Assembly: GCF_900107765.1 (NCBI RefSeq)
Contig: NZ_FNQY01000001.1
Location: forward strand, 534,654 to 598,653
Length of the DNA stretch: 64,000 nucleotides
From: Arachidicoccus rhizosphaerae
GTDB lineage: Bacteria > Bacteroidota > Bacteroidia > Chitinophagales > Chitinophagaceae
Reading direction: 5' to 3'
The notes under the pieces were generated by a model. That model worked only from the letters and a program-made list of their open reading frames with translations. It was not told the origin of the DNA and made no database searches. Positions 27,381-36,641 of this stretch are shown one piece after another. The position numbers and the translations under genes are program-made. How positions within the stretch are numbered: the stretch's first letter is position 1; the number at the start of each line of letters is the position of its first letter.

Positions 27381-27975
27381 GTTTTATAATTTGATTGAAT
27401 AAATTTTCTTCAAAAGTTCACCTAAATTGGTTACATGATTTTCAATGCAGATAAACTGGACTGATTTTTATGGATTGCTGACTGGGCGATTAGGAGAATG
27501 AAACATGCGTTCAGAAACCCAAAATCATGCAACCAATAAAGGTGATTTTTTCATATGCAATGCAATCCTAGATTCCATATTTATACCAAAAATACATCTC
27601 TTATCCATTGATTTCCAAATTAAATTTTTCAACTTCCCCGTTTTTCATCTGCCAAAATGGGGTATAAAACCCCTGCCAAATTTGTGCAGTTTTATCAGCC
27701 GAATTTTTGAATTGTTTTTTAAATTTAAATAGCGGTTTATAATTATGAATTATGTTTAATGTTATTAAAATTGCTTAAAAAATAATAGCGTATTTTATTC
27801 CATTAATTTTTATGAAGCCCGGAGAAATCACTTTTTAGCCCGGGTTGATGACTATTTATCTGGAAAATACGCCTCTTTGTGTGTGTCAGAGCGGAAACTA
27901 TAGATAGCTGTATTTTCTCACTGTTATGGAGAGAAAAGCGCTTAAATTTGATCTGTAAACTTAAATTGAAAGGAT
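27381..27975. other. AT-rich intergenic stretch
   Basis: Nearly 600 bp without a supportable gene. It has a 5-bp GGGGT/ACCCC hairpin near 27657-27674 and the yeeE promoter at the right end. A 75-codon open frame at 27505-27732 has no protein-like features. Confidence 0.5.
27943..27950 (+). promoter_or_regulatory. Promoter of the YeeE pair (TAAATTTG)
   Basis: A perfect TAnnTTTG box 25 nt before the ATG at 27976. CTTAAATT occurs twice here (27941-27948 and 27960-27967), 19 bp apart, possibly a direct-repeat regulator site. Confidence 0.45.
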
Positions 27976-28539
27976 ATGCTTGAATTTTTAAAACAGCCCT
28001 GGCCCTGGTATATAGCAGGTCCACTCATCGGCTTAACGGTTCCTGCCTTATTGATATTAGGAAATAAGCCATTAGGTGTCAGCTCCTCGCTGAGGCATAT
28101 TTGTGCTTCCTGTATTCCTTCCGGGATTCAGTTTTTTAAATATGACTGGAGAAAAGAGAAGTGGAATTTATTTTTTGTCCTTGGCATTTTCCTGGGCGGG
28201 GTTATCTCGGTTCAGTTTCTTTCAGCGCCGGGGCCGGTCAGTGTAAATCCGAAATTGGTTAAAGAGCTGGCCGGTTACGGCATTACGGATTACAGCAATA
28301 TGGTTCCTCAGGATATTATCAATTGGCATTCCCTATGGACGCTAAAAGGATTTTTTCTCATGGTAGTCGGCGGCTTTTTAGTGGGATTTGGTACCCGGTA
28401 TGCCGGTGGGTGCACCAGTGGACATGCCATCATGGGATTATCTAATCTGCAGTTTCCTTCTTTAATTGCCACTACCTGTTTTATGATTGGTGGATTTATC
28501 ATGGCCAATCTGATTCTGCCCTATATTTTGTTACTTTAA
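27976..28539 (+). CDS. YeeE/YedE-family sulfur transporter, first half
   Basis: A 187-residue inner-membrane protein with about four or five helices. YeeE/YedE proteins import thiosulfate or related sulfur species. The conserved GGCTSGHAIMGL motif (cysteine about residue 142) and an RHICASC segment carry the cysteines expected to handle the sulfur substrate. It forms a pair with the next gene (11 bp gap); the two halves together resemble one full YeeE channel. In many Bacteroidota this pair sits beside a metallo-beta-lactamase/rhodanese gene and an ArsR gene; here those lie 15 kb away. Confidence 0.88.
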   Translation: MLEFLKQPWPWYIAGPLIGLTVPALLILGNKPLGVSSSLRHICASCIPSGIQFFKYDWRKEKWNLFFVLGIFLGGVISVQFLSAPGPVSVNPKLVKELAGYGITDYSNMVPQDIINWHSLWTLKGFFLMVVGGFLVGFGTRYAGGCTSGHAIMGLSNLQFPSLIATTCFMIGGFIMANLILPYILLL

Positions 28540-28550
28540 ATTTTATTTAC

Positions 28551-29045
28551 ATGTTACCGGATCATCATAAAAGCGTTCAGGGGCAATTGGAGCAACCTGA
28601 ATCTATCCAGGAAAAATTGTATGCGGACACCTGGTACAGCTATGTAAAATACCTGTTGGTCGGGATCCTGTTTGGAATAATACTGGTTAAATCCGAAGTC
28701 ATCAGCTGGTTTAGGATTCAGGAGATGTTTCGTTTACAGGCATTTCATATGTATGGGGTAATCGGCAGCGCTGTAGTCGTAGGCATTGTTTCTGTATGGC
28801 TGATAAAGAAGTTCAATATTAAAACCATGGACGGACAGCCCATTAAAATTGCGCCCAAAACCTTCAATAAGGGGCAGATATTTGGCGGACTTATTTTTGG
28901 ATTTGGCTGGGCGATTACAGGGGCCTGTCCGGGACCGCTTTTTGCGCAGATCGGCACAGGGGCCACGGTTGTTATCGTAACGCTTTTAAGTGCTATACTG
29001 GGAACCTGGGTATATGGTTATTTTAAAGGAAAACTTCCGCATTAG
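28551..29045 (+). CDS. YeeE/YedE-family (DUF6691-like) sulfur transporter, second half
   Basis: A 164-residue membrane protein with about four helices and a hydrophilic N-terminal 30 residues. The conserved GWAITGACPGPLFAQIG motif places the key cysteine in a glycine-rich turn, as in the YeeE/YedE family. It is translated 11 bp after its partner and most likely forms a heteromeric channel with it. A reactive-sulfur import role is inferred from the family and from the distant CstB-like enzyme. Confidence 0.85.
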   Translation: MLPDHHKSVQGQLEQPESIQEKLYADTWYSYVKYLLVGILFGIILVKSEVISWFRIQEMFRLQAFHMYGVIGSAVVVGIVSVWLIKKFNIKTMDGQPIKIAPKTFNKGQIFGGLIFGFGWAITGACPGPLFAQIGTGATVVIVTLLSAILGTWVYGYFKGKLPH

Positions 29046-29631
29046 AATATAGGGAAGGGACATATGTAGGAAGTGACCGGGTATAAAATAAATCAATTGC
29101 TGAACAAAAGATTTTCCGCTTAATCTAAAAAATTCGCCCAAAAACCGGTTTTAATCTAAAAAATTCCACAAGCAGGTCTCTTTTTCACTCCCTTAGTCTA
29201 AAAAATTCGCCATTTATCTTTTTTTAATTGCAGGGACGTATGGGGCCTTTTTAGAAAACGCCTTATGGGCTGAGTGCAGATATAGCGGTAATTGTCCCGA
29301 TATTTTCTTTGAAGGAAGGAGCACAGGTTGCAACACCTGTTTTTATAAGAGGTGCAATAGGATTTATAAAGACCTATTTTGCTGCAGGCTTTAAAAGTCC
29401 GAACAAGTGTTCATTATGGCCGGATAATAACAGAAGGGTTAGCTAGACAAGAAAAATTTTCGTAATTTTTTGCAGGACTAGTCTTTTGATACTGAAAATT
29501 TTACATCAGATTTTTTATTAAGTAATGCAAAATATGTCTTCAAATTGAAAAATAATTACCACCAATTTAGATTGTTTTAACTATTTTGCATCTGAAGTAA
29601 TGTTAATAACATCCTGAGAATTCTTCCGTTG
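29046..29631. other. Intergenic stretch with a threefold repeat and an orphan reading frame
   Basis: Between the YeeE pair and the ECF sigma gene. It contains three copies of a 19-bp motif (29120-29211), a stop-to-stop frame without ATG (29255-29446) and a 6-bp hairpin followed by TTTTT (29323-29345). The rest is AT-rich. Confidence 0.55.
29120..29211 (+). repeat. Three copies of a 19-bp motif
   Basis: TTAATCTAAAAAATTCGCC at 29120-29138, TTAATCTAAAAAATTCCAC at 29151-29169 and TTAGTCTAAAAAATTCGCC at 29193-29211. Start-to-start distances are 31 and 42 bp. The copies are nearly identical while the spacers differ, so this looks like a set of protein-binding sites or a degenerate element rather than a CRISPR. 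Confidence 0.75.
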
Positions 29632-30189
29632 ATGAGTCAGGAGCCGGCAATATTTGAACAATTTAATGATAAAGAAGAGGAACTGTTCTCTGAAATTTTC
29701 AGAGAATATGAACGTCGTCTGTTTATATTTGTCGTTCGGACATTACGCTCTGAACAACTGGCTCAGGATATCGTTCAGGAAGTCTTTTTAAAACTCTGGT
29801 CCATCAGAGAAAAAGTTGCCGGCATTCAGAACCTGAACGCATATCTTTATAAGTTAGCTGAAAATCAGGTGTATGATTACCTGCGCCACGCTGCTGTTGA
29901 GAAAAGAGCCAGACAGGAACTCTGGCAAAGAATGCAGGAAACCACGCGCGATCACAGTCATACCATGATTGACAGAGAGTACAATGCCATTATAGAAAAA
30001 GCAATCCTGCGTTTACCGGAGCAGCGAAGAAGGGTCTATCAGCTCAGCAAAAGGGAAGGGAAAAAGCAGGCCCAGATTGCCGAGGAACTGCAGATCTCTC
30101 CGCATACGGTACGCAATCATCTCTCTGAAGCCTTTAAGCAAATCGGCCTGTATGTTCGTCAGAATATGACGAGCTGGATCTTCTTTTAA
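29632..30189 (+). CDS. ECF sigma factor (FecI-like)
   Basis: A 185-residue sigma-70 family factor with region 2 (EIFREYERRLFIFVVRTLRSEQLAQDIVQ... core, residues about 20-80) and region 4 (about 125-180, LPEQRRRVYQLSKREG and the helix-turn-helix with IAEELQISPHTVRNHL). Such Bacteroidota ECF factors are held inactive by the FecR anti-sigma encoded downstream and are released by a signal passed from the SusC receptor. I chose the ATG at 29632; an in-frame TTG precedes it. It heads the sigma-FecR-SusC-SusD locus and likely activates it. Confidence 0.92.
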   Translation: MSQEPAIFEQFNDKEEELFSEIFREYERRLFIFVVRTLRSEQLAQDIVQEVFLKLWSIREKVAGIQNLNAYLYKLAENQVYDYLRHAAVEKRARQELWQRMQETTRDHSHTMIDREYNAIIEKAILRLPEQRRRVYQLSKREGKKQAQIAEELQISPHTVRNHLSEAFKQIGLYVRQNMTSWIFF

Positions 30190-30372
30190 AATCCTCCTTT
30201 TATATCCCCCAAACAACAAGAACAATTATTCTTTTTTGTTATGCATATAATACTTTATCTGTATCTGACAGATAAATAGATAGTTATTGTATATATTCGT
30301 CCTTTGTTATTTATTTTTTAATTTTTTTTATTTTGACTAGTAGTTTTTAACACCTTACTCGTCATATGAACA

Positions 30373-31455
30373 ATGGAACAAATGGAACAAACAGCTAAGA
30401 TATTATTTCAAAAGTTCTTGAATGGTACCTGTAGTCAACAGGAACTGGATCAGTTAATGGAGATATTGCAGCGAAATGAACATGAAACTGCTTTCAGATC
30501 CATGTTGAAAAAAGTGTATCAGGATATTGATCGTTCTTTTACAGATTCGGAAGCGGGAGAGCAGATGGACGGCTTGGATATTCACCAGGATTTACCCGTG
30601 AATGACCAGCTCCTGGGTGAAACAAGGGAGGGGACAGAGATGGCATTTCCAAATGCCAGAAAAGGTCGTCGTTACCGCCTTTACGCAGCCGTGGCTGCTG
30701 CCTGCCTGCTTATTGCTGCCGGCGGCGCTTATGTATGGCAGCATACGAGTAGGCGCCTGGTGCAAGGGGCAGACTTAACAGCCAAGGTCCAGGCGGATAA
30801 GCTGCCTAAGGGGCCTTACAAGAATCAACAGACCACGAGGGCGGAACAAAAACATCTGATTTTGCCCGATGGTACCGAGGTCTGGCTGAACGCAGAAAGC
30901 TCACTGATTATTCCAGATCAGTTTGACAGCGACAAAAGAGTTGTTTTTCTGAAAGGGGAGGCGTTCTTTGACGTGAAGCATGCGGATAAAGTGCCTTTTA
31001 TTATTCATATGCCTAATAATTTCACGACCACCGTTTTGGGTACTGCCTTTGACATTAAGGCTTATGGAAGTAAAGCATTTTCGGTTTCGGTTAAAAGGGG
31101 CAAGGTTAGAGTCAGTAAGGATGAAAAATCGCTCGCCACACTTACCGTAGGTCAGCAGATTAAAATGGAGGAAAACCATGACATCCAACCGGTTGTCCAG
31201 GCGGTAAAAAAAGAAAATATTGCCTCATGGACCGAAGGTAAATTGTCGTATGATGCCTCCGAGCTTTTAGATGTGCTCCATGATCTGGAAAGAGTATATA
31301 ATATTCAGATTGATCTTAAAAATAAACAGCTGTCCGGAGAAGTGATCACCACTACTTTCAACAGGGCAGACGGTATCGAAAAAATCCTGAAAACCTTATG
31401 TATGTTGACAGGCAGCCGGCTGCAAATAGTGGATCAGAAATATATTATTGAATAA
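30373..31455 (+). CDS. FecR-family anti-sigma factor
   Basis: A 360-residue inner-membrane protein. The cytoplasmic N-terminal part (about 1-100) should bind the sigma factor; one membrane helix spans about 103-122 (AAVAAACLLIAAGGAYVW); the periplasmic part has the FecR domain with LPDGTEVWLNAESSL and GEAFFDVKH, and a C-terminal DUF4974-like domain. It passes the signal from the SusC N-terminal domain to the sigma factor. It lies 183 bp after the sigma gene. Confidence 0.93.
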   Translation: MEQMEQTAKILFQKFLNGTCSQQELDQLMEILQRNEHETAFRSMLKKVYQDIDRSFTDSEAGEQMDGLDIHQDLPVNDQLLGETREGTEMAFPNARKGRRYRLYAAVAAACLLIAAGGAYVWQHTSRRLVQGADLTAKVQADKLPKGPYKNQQTTRAEQKHLILPDGTEVWLNAESSLIIPDQFDSDKRVVFLKGEAFFDVKHADKVPFIIHMPNNFTTTVLGTAFDIKAYGSKAFSVSVKRGKVRVSKDEKSLATLTVGQQIKMEENHDIQPVVQAVKKENIASWTEGKLSYDASELLDVLHDLERVYNIQIDLKNKQLSGEVITTTFNRADGIEKILKTLCMLTGSRLQIVDQKYIIE

Positions 31456-31584
31456 GAAAATTTTATAAAACCACGAATTATTGAAAACATCGAGGTGCCC
31501 AAGCTGGCAAAACAATTATGAACTAAAAAACGAATAAAATTGATAAGAATGAAAGGTCTAAGGTAATGAAGTAAATGGAGCCTC

Positions 31585-31619
31585 AAAAAAAAACCGTTAC
31601 AGGCGGCTACCTGCAACGG
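31585..31619 (-). terminator. Reverse-strand terminator between fecR and susC
   Basis: CCGTTACAGG (31594-31603) pairs with CCTGCAACGG (31610-31619) with one mismatch. Read on the minus strand, the hairpin is followed by nine T (A run 31585-31593), a textbook intrinsic terminator. No gene is known on that strand here; on the plus strand there is no T tract. Confidence 0.65.
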
Positions 31620-31669
31620 CGTTAAGCTTATTTAATCCGATTCTTGAACTAAAAAAACTGTATAAAGTT

Positions 31670-34600
31670 ATGCAATTCTCAGCGATTCGCAAAATTTGCG
31701 AAGCACTTTTTGCTGTGCGATTCTTTCCCCCTTCCAAAAGAAAATGGCTCATGCGTTTTACCATTATGTCCGTTATGATGCTGCTGTTTTTTGTGACCTA
31801 TGCAAATAACAGCAAGGGTCAGCGTGTGGACGAAAAAAATATTACCGTTCGATTTAACCATGCACCTTTAAAGCAGGTTTTTAAACAATTAGGGACGATT
31901 TCAGGTTTTAATTTTGCCTACAAGGATGCCGATATTTCTCAGGTACCTCCCGTGACCTATATGGCCTTAAAGGAGTCCCTGGCCAGGGTACTAAATGATA
32001 TACTTGCCACCCGGCATCTGAATTACATGCAGAATGCAGACAATATCGTCATCGTAAAAAGAACAGATACTGTTGCGCCGGTTTATGCGGTCCTGGTGCG
32101 TCGCGATACTGGAATGCTCAGCGTTAACCTGAACGCGACTGTCCTAAATGAGCAGGGACAGCCTATTGTAGGCGCTACGGTGATTGCTGAGCGCTTCTCT
32201 CGCGGGAATTTTTCCAGCAGGTCTCAAAAGACACATGCATTTACAGATAATACCGGCAGTTTTACCATGAAACTGGCCAAAGGAAGATACAATTTCACCA
32301 TTGTGTATGTGGGTTATGTACAAAAGACGGTGGAACAGGATTTAAAGGAGGATGAAGCGCATTTTACCGTTGTCATTACACCTACTGAATCTTCCCTGGA
32401 AGATGTCAAGATCTCTACCGGTATCTTTGCCAAGGCAGATAAGAGTTTTACCGGCGCTTCTACCACCGTCACCAGAGAGGAACTGCAACGTTTTGGTAAC
32501 CGCAACCTGATCACCTCATTACGTAACATCGATCCGGCCTTCAATATTGTCGACAATAACAGCTTTGGTTCAGATCCGAACCATTTGCCGGAAATACAAA
32601 TCCGCGGTAATTCCAGTCTGCCGAACGTAGATCAGCTGCAGGATCAGACACGCGTGGCGCTTAATACGCCCCTGATTATCCTGGATGGCTTTGAGTCTAC
32701 GCTTGAAAAATTACTGGATATCAACAGCAATGATGTAGAAACCATCACCATATTAAAAGATGCTTCTGCCACCGCGATCTATGGTTCCAGAGGCTCTAAC
32801 GGCGTTGTGGTGATCACGACCCGCGCTCCTAAGCCTGGCAAGTTGCGGGTGAGCTACCGGGCTGATCTGACTGCAGAACTGCCGGATCTCTCCAGCTATC
32901 ACCTGCTTAACGCCCGGGACAAGCTTGATTTGGAATATAAAGCCGGTTATTATAATAATGCACGTGCAGAAAGTGACCTGCCATTAAAACGCTATTATAA
33001 CTATCTGCTGAATCAGGTCAACCGTGGGGTGAATACCGACTGGATGGCCATCCCGCTGAGAAACGGTATCGGTCAGCGGCATAACATCCGTATGGAGGGT
33101 GGTGATAATTCCTTCCGTTATTCGGCCACCGTGGGATATAATGATATTGAAGGCGTCATGAAAGGGTCTTACAGAAGGACTTTCAATGGGACGATTTCTC
33201 TGGCCTATACCTATAAGAATGTACGTATCAAAAATAACTTGATGATCACGCAGGGGAGTACGAGAAATTCTCCCTATGGCTCCTTTGGGGACTATGTACA
33301 GCTCAATCCCTATTGGGCACCGTACGACTCCTTAGGCAATGTCAACAAGTTTTTGGGAGATCCCGGTAATTATGATTATACCGGCAGGTGGAGTTCACTT
33401 CCGACCAATCCACTATATAACGCGACGCTTAACGGATTTGATAAAACATCCACTTCAGAGATTATTAACCAGACTAGGCTGGAATGGATTTTATTTAAGA
33501 ATCTGACCGCAGCTGCTCAGTTTGGCATTACCAAAGATGTGAATCAGAGCGATGTTTTCCGCTCTGCAGAAAATACAGCATTTGCAAATTATTCGGATGT
33601 TGACATTTTCCGCAAGGGAGATTATAGTTATGGCATTACAAACGCGCTGCGTTATGATGGTTCCATAAACCTAAGTTATACCAAAGTTTTTGCCAGCAAA
33701 CATACCTTGTTTGCAGGTATGGATTATAATGTCCGTCAGGCACAGAATTCATATTATGGTTTTAAAGCCGAGGGTTTCTCTAATCCTAATTTTGATTTTA
33801 TTTCCATGGCACTGCAATATGCCAAAGGGGGTAAACCTTCCGGATCAGAGAGCCTGACCAGAAGCGTCGGATTGACTGGCAATATCAATTATATTTATGA
33901 TAACCGGTATTTTGTAGACGGGTCATTCCGCATGGACGGTTCCTCGCAGTTCGGTTCAGACCGCAAATTTGCTCCGTTCTGGTCCACCGGTATTGGCTGG
34001 AATATGCACAATGAGAATTTTCTTAAAAGCAGCTCCGTTGTCAATCGCTTGAAACTCAGAGGCTCCGTAGGGATTACAGGTTCGCAGAATTTCTCTTCCT
34101 ATCAGTCCTTGTCCACCTACCAGTATTATACGGATGACCGGTATTTTAACTGGAATGGTGCTTACCTGTTAGGGCTGGGCAATCCTGACCTTCAGTGGCA
34201 GCAGGCGACTAAATTCGATGTAGGAACGGATGCAGAATTTTTCAACAGAAGGCTAAGTATCCGGGCAGATTATTATATTGAAACAACGAATAACCTGGTA
34301 TCCTCGGTCAATTTACCGGCATCTAACGGATTTACCAGCTATATTGATAATATTGGTAAGCTGCGCAATAAAGGTTTTGAAATCCAGGCAACCTATTATA
34401 TCCTGAATAATACGGAAAAAGGGCTGACCTGGAGCATTACAGGTGCTGCGGTTCAAAATTTAAATAAAGTACTGGAAACATCTCAGGCACTTAAGGATGC
34501 GCAAAAATCCATCCAGAATGCCACCGGTAATCCCGGACAGTTGTATATGGAAGGATATTCCACCACGGCCATCTGGGTAGTCAAATCCCTGGGTATTGAT

Positions 34601-35146
34601 CCGAGTACGGGTAAAGAACTTTATCTGACTAAAGATGGCGCCTCTACTTATACCTGGAGCGGAGATGATGTAGTTGCGGTTGGCAACACAGAGGCCAAGG
34701 TTTTTGGTAATTTCAGCACTTTCGTCCGATATAAAAACCTTTCTGTTAATGTATCCTTCGGATACCGATTGGGTGGGCAGCAGTACAATCAGACGTTGAT
34801 TGATCGTGTGGAGACCGGCAGCTATAAATACAATGTCGATCAACGGGTTTATGATGACCGTTGGCAGAAACCGGGTGATATCGCCGCCTTTAAGGGCTTG
34901 CTTGTCACGACCCCCACCTATAAGACATCCCGTTTTGTCCAGGACGAGAACACGCTGAACTGTCAGAATATCAATGTTCAGTATGATATCCGTTCCAAAT
35001 CTCTGTACAGGAAGCTGGGGCTTGAAGTGTTATCCATTACCGCTAACATGGCTGATCCTTTCTATCTGTCTACCGTCAGAAGGGAGAGAGGTTTGGATTA
35101 TCCTTTCTCCAGAATGTTCTCTCTAACTCTTAATGCGACCTTTTAA
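31670..35146 (+). CDS. SusC/RagA-family TonB-linked outer-membrane transporter with STN domain
   Basis: A 1158-residue outer-membrane receptor. After a signal segment (about 28-50, ending SKGQ) comes an STN/secretin-like signalling domain (about 55-130), which contacts FecR; then a carboxypeptidase-like domain (about 150-235), the TonB plug (about 250-370, with the family motif ATAIYGSRGSNGVVVITTR) and the 22-strand barrel. It forms the barrel of a SusCD uptake complex, closed by the SusD lid encoded next. The STN domain fits control by the upstream sigma/FecR pair. The substrate is unknown; no glycoside hydrolase lies nearby. Confidence 0.95.
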   Translation: MQFSAIRKICEALFAVRFFPPSKRKWLMRFTIMSVMMLLFFVTYANNSKGQRVDEKNITVRFNHAPLKQVFKQLGTISGFNFAYKDADISQVPPVTYMALKESLARVLNDILATRHLNYMQNADNIVIVKRTDTVAPVYAVLVRRDTGMLSVNLNATVLNEQGQPIVGATVIAERFSRGNFSSRSQKTHAFTDNTGSFTMKLAKGRYNFTIVYVGYVQKTVEQDLKEDEAHFTVVITPTESSLEDVKISTGIFAKADKSFTGASTTVTREELQRFGNRNLITSLRNIDPAFNIVDNNSFGSDPNHLPEIQIRGNSSLPNVDQLQDQTRVALNTPLIILDGFESTLEKLLDINSNDVETITILKDASATAIYGSRGSNGVVVITTRAPKPGKLRVSYRADLTAELPDLSSYHLLNARDKLDLEYKAGYYNNARAESDLPLKRYYNYLLNQVNRGVNTDWMAIPLRNGIGQRHNIRMEGGDNSFRYSATVGYNDIEGVMKGSYRRTFNGTISLAYTYKNVRIKNNLMITQGSTRNSPYGSFGDYVQLNPYWAPYDSLGNVNKFLGDPGNYDYTGRWSSLPTNPLYNATLNGFDKTSTSEIINQTRLEWILFKNLTAAAQFGITKDVNQSDVFRSAENTAFANYSDVDIFRKGDYSYGITNALRYDGSINLSYTKVFASKHTLFAGMDYNVRQAQNSYYGFKAEGFSNPNFDFISMALQYAKGGKPSGSESLTRSVGLTGNINYIYDNRYFVDGSFRMDGSSQFGSDRKFAPFWSTGIGWNMHNENFLKSSSVVNRLKLRGSVGITGSQNFSSYQSLSTYQYYTDDRYFNWNGAYLLGLGNPDLQWQQATKFDVGTDAEFFNRRLSIRADYYIETTNNLVSSVNLPASNGFTSYIDNIGKLRNKGFEIQATYYILNNTEKGLTWSITGAAVQNLNKVLETSQALKDAQKSIQNATGNPGQLYMEGYSTTAIWVVKSLGIDPSTGKELYLTKDGASTYTWSGDDVVAVGNTEAKVFGNFSTFVRYKNLSVNVSFGYRLGGQQYNQTLIDRVETGSYKYNVDQRVYDDRWQKPGDIAAFKGLLVTTPTYKTSRFVQDENTLNCQNINVQYDIRSKSLYRKLGLEVLSITANMADPFYLSTVRRERGLDYPFSRMFSLTLNATF

Positions 35147-35156
35147 ATTGAAAACA

Positions 35157-36614
35157 ATGAAGAAGTTTGGTTATATAATAATCCTGGCACTGGTTATGAC
35201 ATCAGGGGTTTCCTGTAAGAAATTTCTAACGGTCAACCCTAAAACAGAAATGCCTCAGGATGTGCTTTTCAGTACGGAAAGCGGCTTTAAAGATGCTTTA
35301 ACCGGCGTGTATATTCAGCTGAAAGGCAGTTCCGTCTATGGCCGGGCACTCAGCTACTCCACGATTGAATACCTGGTTTCCAGCTGGGACACTGACGCCG
35401 GTTCCTGGCAGAAAAAAATAGGTGAGTTCGATTATAATGATGAAACCGTACAAAATAATCTTTCATCTATATTCGGCGCCGAGTACAAGGTTATTGCAAG
35501 CCTTAATGCGATTTTAGATAAGATTGATCAGCAAAAATCTGTTTTTACTACACCGGGTATGTATGAAATGATTAAATCCGAATGTCTGGCGCTGAGAGCA
35601 TATTGCCATCTGGATTTAATCAGACTCTTTGGTCCCATACCTACTGATCCTTCAAACGGAAATGAGCTGGCCTATGTGAAACAACTGAGTAATCAACCCA
35701 ATGATCATATCAGCTACGAGGCGTATAAAGCAGCTCTGATGCAGGATTTAAAAGATGCAGCAGCTTTGTCTGAAAATGTAGATCCCATTTTAACCTATTC
35801 CCTTTCTGAACTCAGAAACCTGGGCGTCGGTAAGGCTTTTAATCCAACTGATGACTATGTCGGATATCGGTATCTCAGAATGAACTATTATGCGATTAAA
35901 GCGTTGGAAGCCCGCGCTAATCTTTGGTATGGCGATAAAGATCAGGCCTACGGGGCAGCTAAAGAAGTTATTGATGCAACAAATGAAGATGGAACACCGA
36001 AGTTCAGACTTGGTCAGTCTTCCGATTTTGCAGACAAAGATTACAGCCTGATTCCGGAACAAATCTTCGGTCTCTACGATTTTGATATGTTTGATACGTA
36101 TACCAATAATTTTGCGAGCGGTTCTTTTAAAAAAAGTACCTCGGCCACAGTAATTAACACCCAATTATATGGTAATACGGGTACGGATATCAGAGAGACC
36201 AGCCTCTGGAATGTGATTACGCTATCTAATCAGGCAAAATGTTATGTTATCAGGAAATATGAGGTAGTAGAAAGTCCAACTTCATTAAATGCTGATTTTA
36301 AACAAATTCCCATGCTGCGCATCAGTGAGATGTATCTGATTGCGGCTGAAACGGCGCCCGTCGGCGCAGCTCAGCAGTACTGGGATAGCTTCCGGTTATC
36401 CAGAAACCTTGATCAAACCGCATTGCCGGATGATCAGACGCTGAAAACACAGGCGATTTTAAAAGAATACCGTAAGGAATTCTACGCGGAAGGTCAGGCG
36501 TTTTTTGCCTATAAGCGGGTAAATGCTCCTAAATCAGATGTGATTTTTGCTCCCACTACGGTTCAGGAAATGAATTATCTGATTCCTATGCCTAAAAATG
36601 AAAGTGTCAACTAA
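35157..36614 (+). CDS. RagB/SusD-family substrate-binding lipoprotein
   Basis: The lid of the SusCD complex, lipid-anchored at the cell surface. The signal peptide ends in a lipobox (VMTSGVSC, Cys about 20), followed by the SusD N-terminal motif FLTVNPKTEMPQDVLFST. The helical TPR-like core includes SECLALRAYCHLDLIRLFG, and the C-terminus has LKEYRKEFYAEGQAFFAYKR, which is the conserved SusD signature. I chose ATG 35157 (MKKFGY) rather than the overlapping ATG at 35133. It starts 10 bp after susC. Confidence 0.95.
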   Translation: MKKFGYIIILALVMTSGVSCKKFLTVNPKTEMPQDVLFSTESGFKDALTGVYIQLKGSSVYGRALSYSTIEYLVSSWDTDAGSWQKKIGEFDYNDETVQNNLSSIFGAEYKVIASLNAILDKIDQQKSVFTTPGMYEMIKSECLALRAYCHLDLIRLFGPIPTDPSNGNELAYVKQLSNQPNDHISYEAYKAALMQDLKDAAALSENVDPILTYSLSELRNLGVGKAFNPTDDYVGYRYLRMNYYAIKALEARANLWYGDKDQAYGAAKEVIDATNEDGTPKFRLGQSSDFADKDYSLIPEQIFGLYDFDMFDTYTNNFASGSFKKSTSATVINTQLYGNTGTDIRETSLWNVITLSNQAKCYVIRKYEVVESPTSLNADFKQIPMLRISEMYLIAAETAPVGAAQQYWDSFRLSRNLDQTALPDDQTLKTQAILKEYRKEFYAEGQAFFAYKRVNAPKSDVIFAPTTVQEMNYLIPMPKNESVN

Positions 36615-36641
36615 AAACAGCATTTAAAAAACTGTATTACA

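Noticed and set aside
27505..27732. 75-codon frame in the AT-rich gap before the YeeE pair
   Set aside because: Phe/Ile/Asn-rich composition expected by chance in AT-rich DNA; no homology pattern.
29120..29211. Threefold repeat considered as a CRISPR array
   Set aside because: Only three 19-bp copies, spacers of 12 and 23 bp, and no cas genes in the window.
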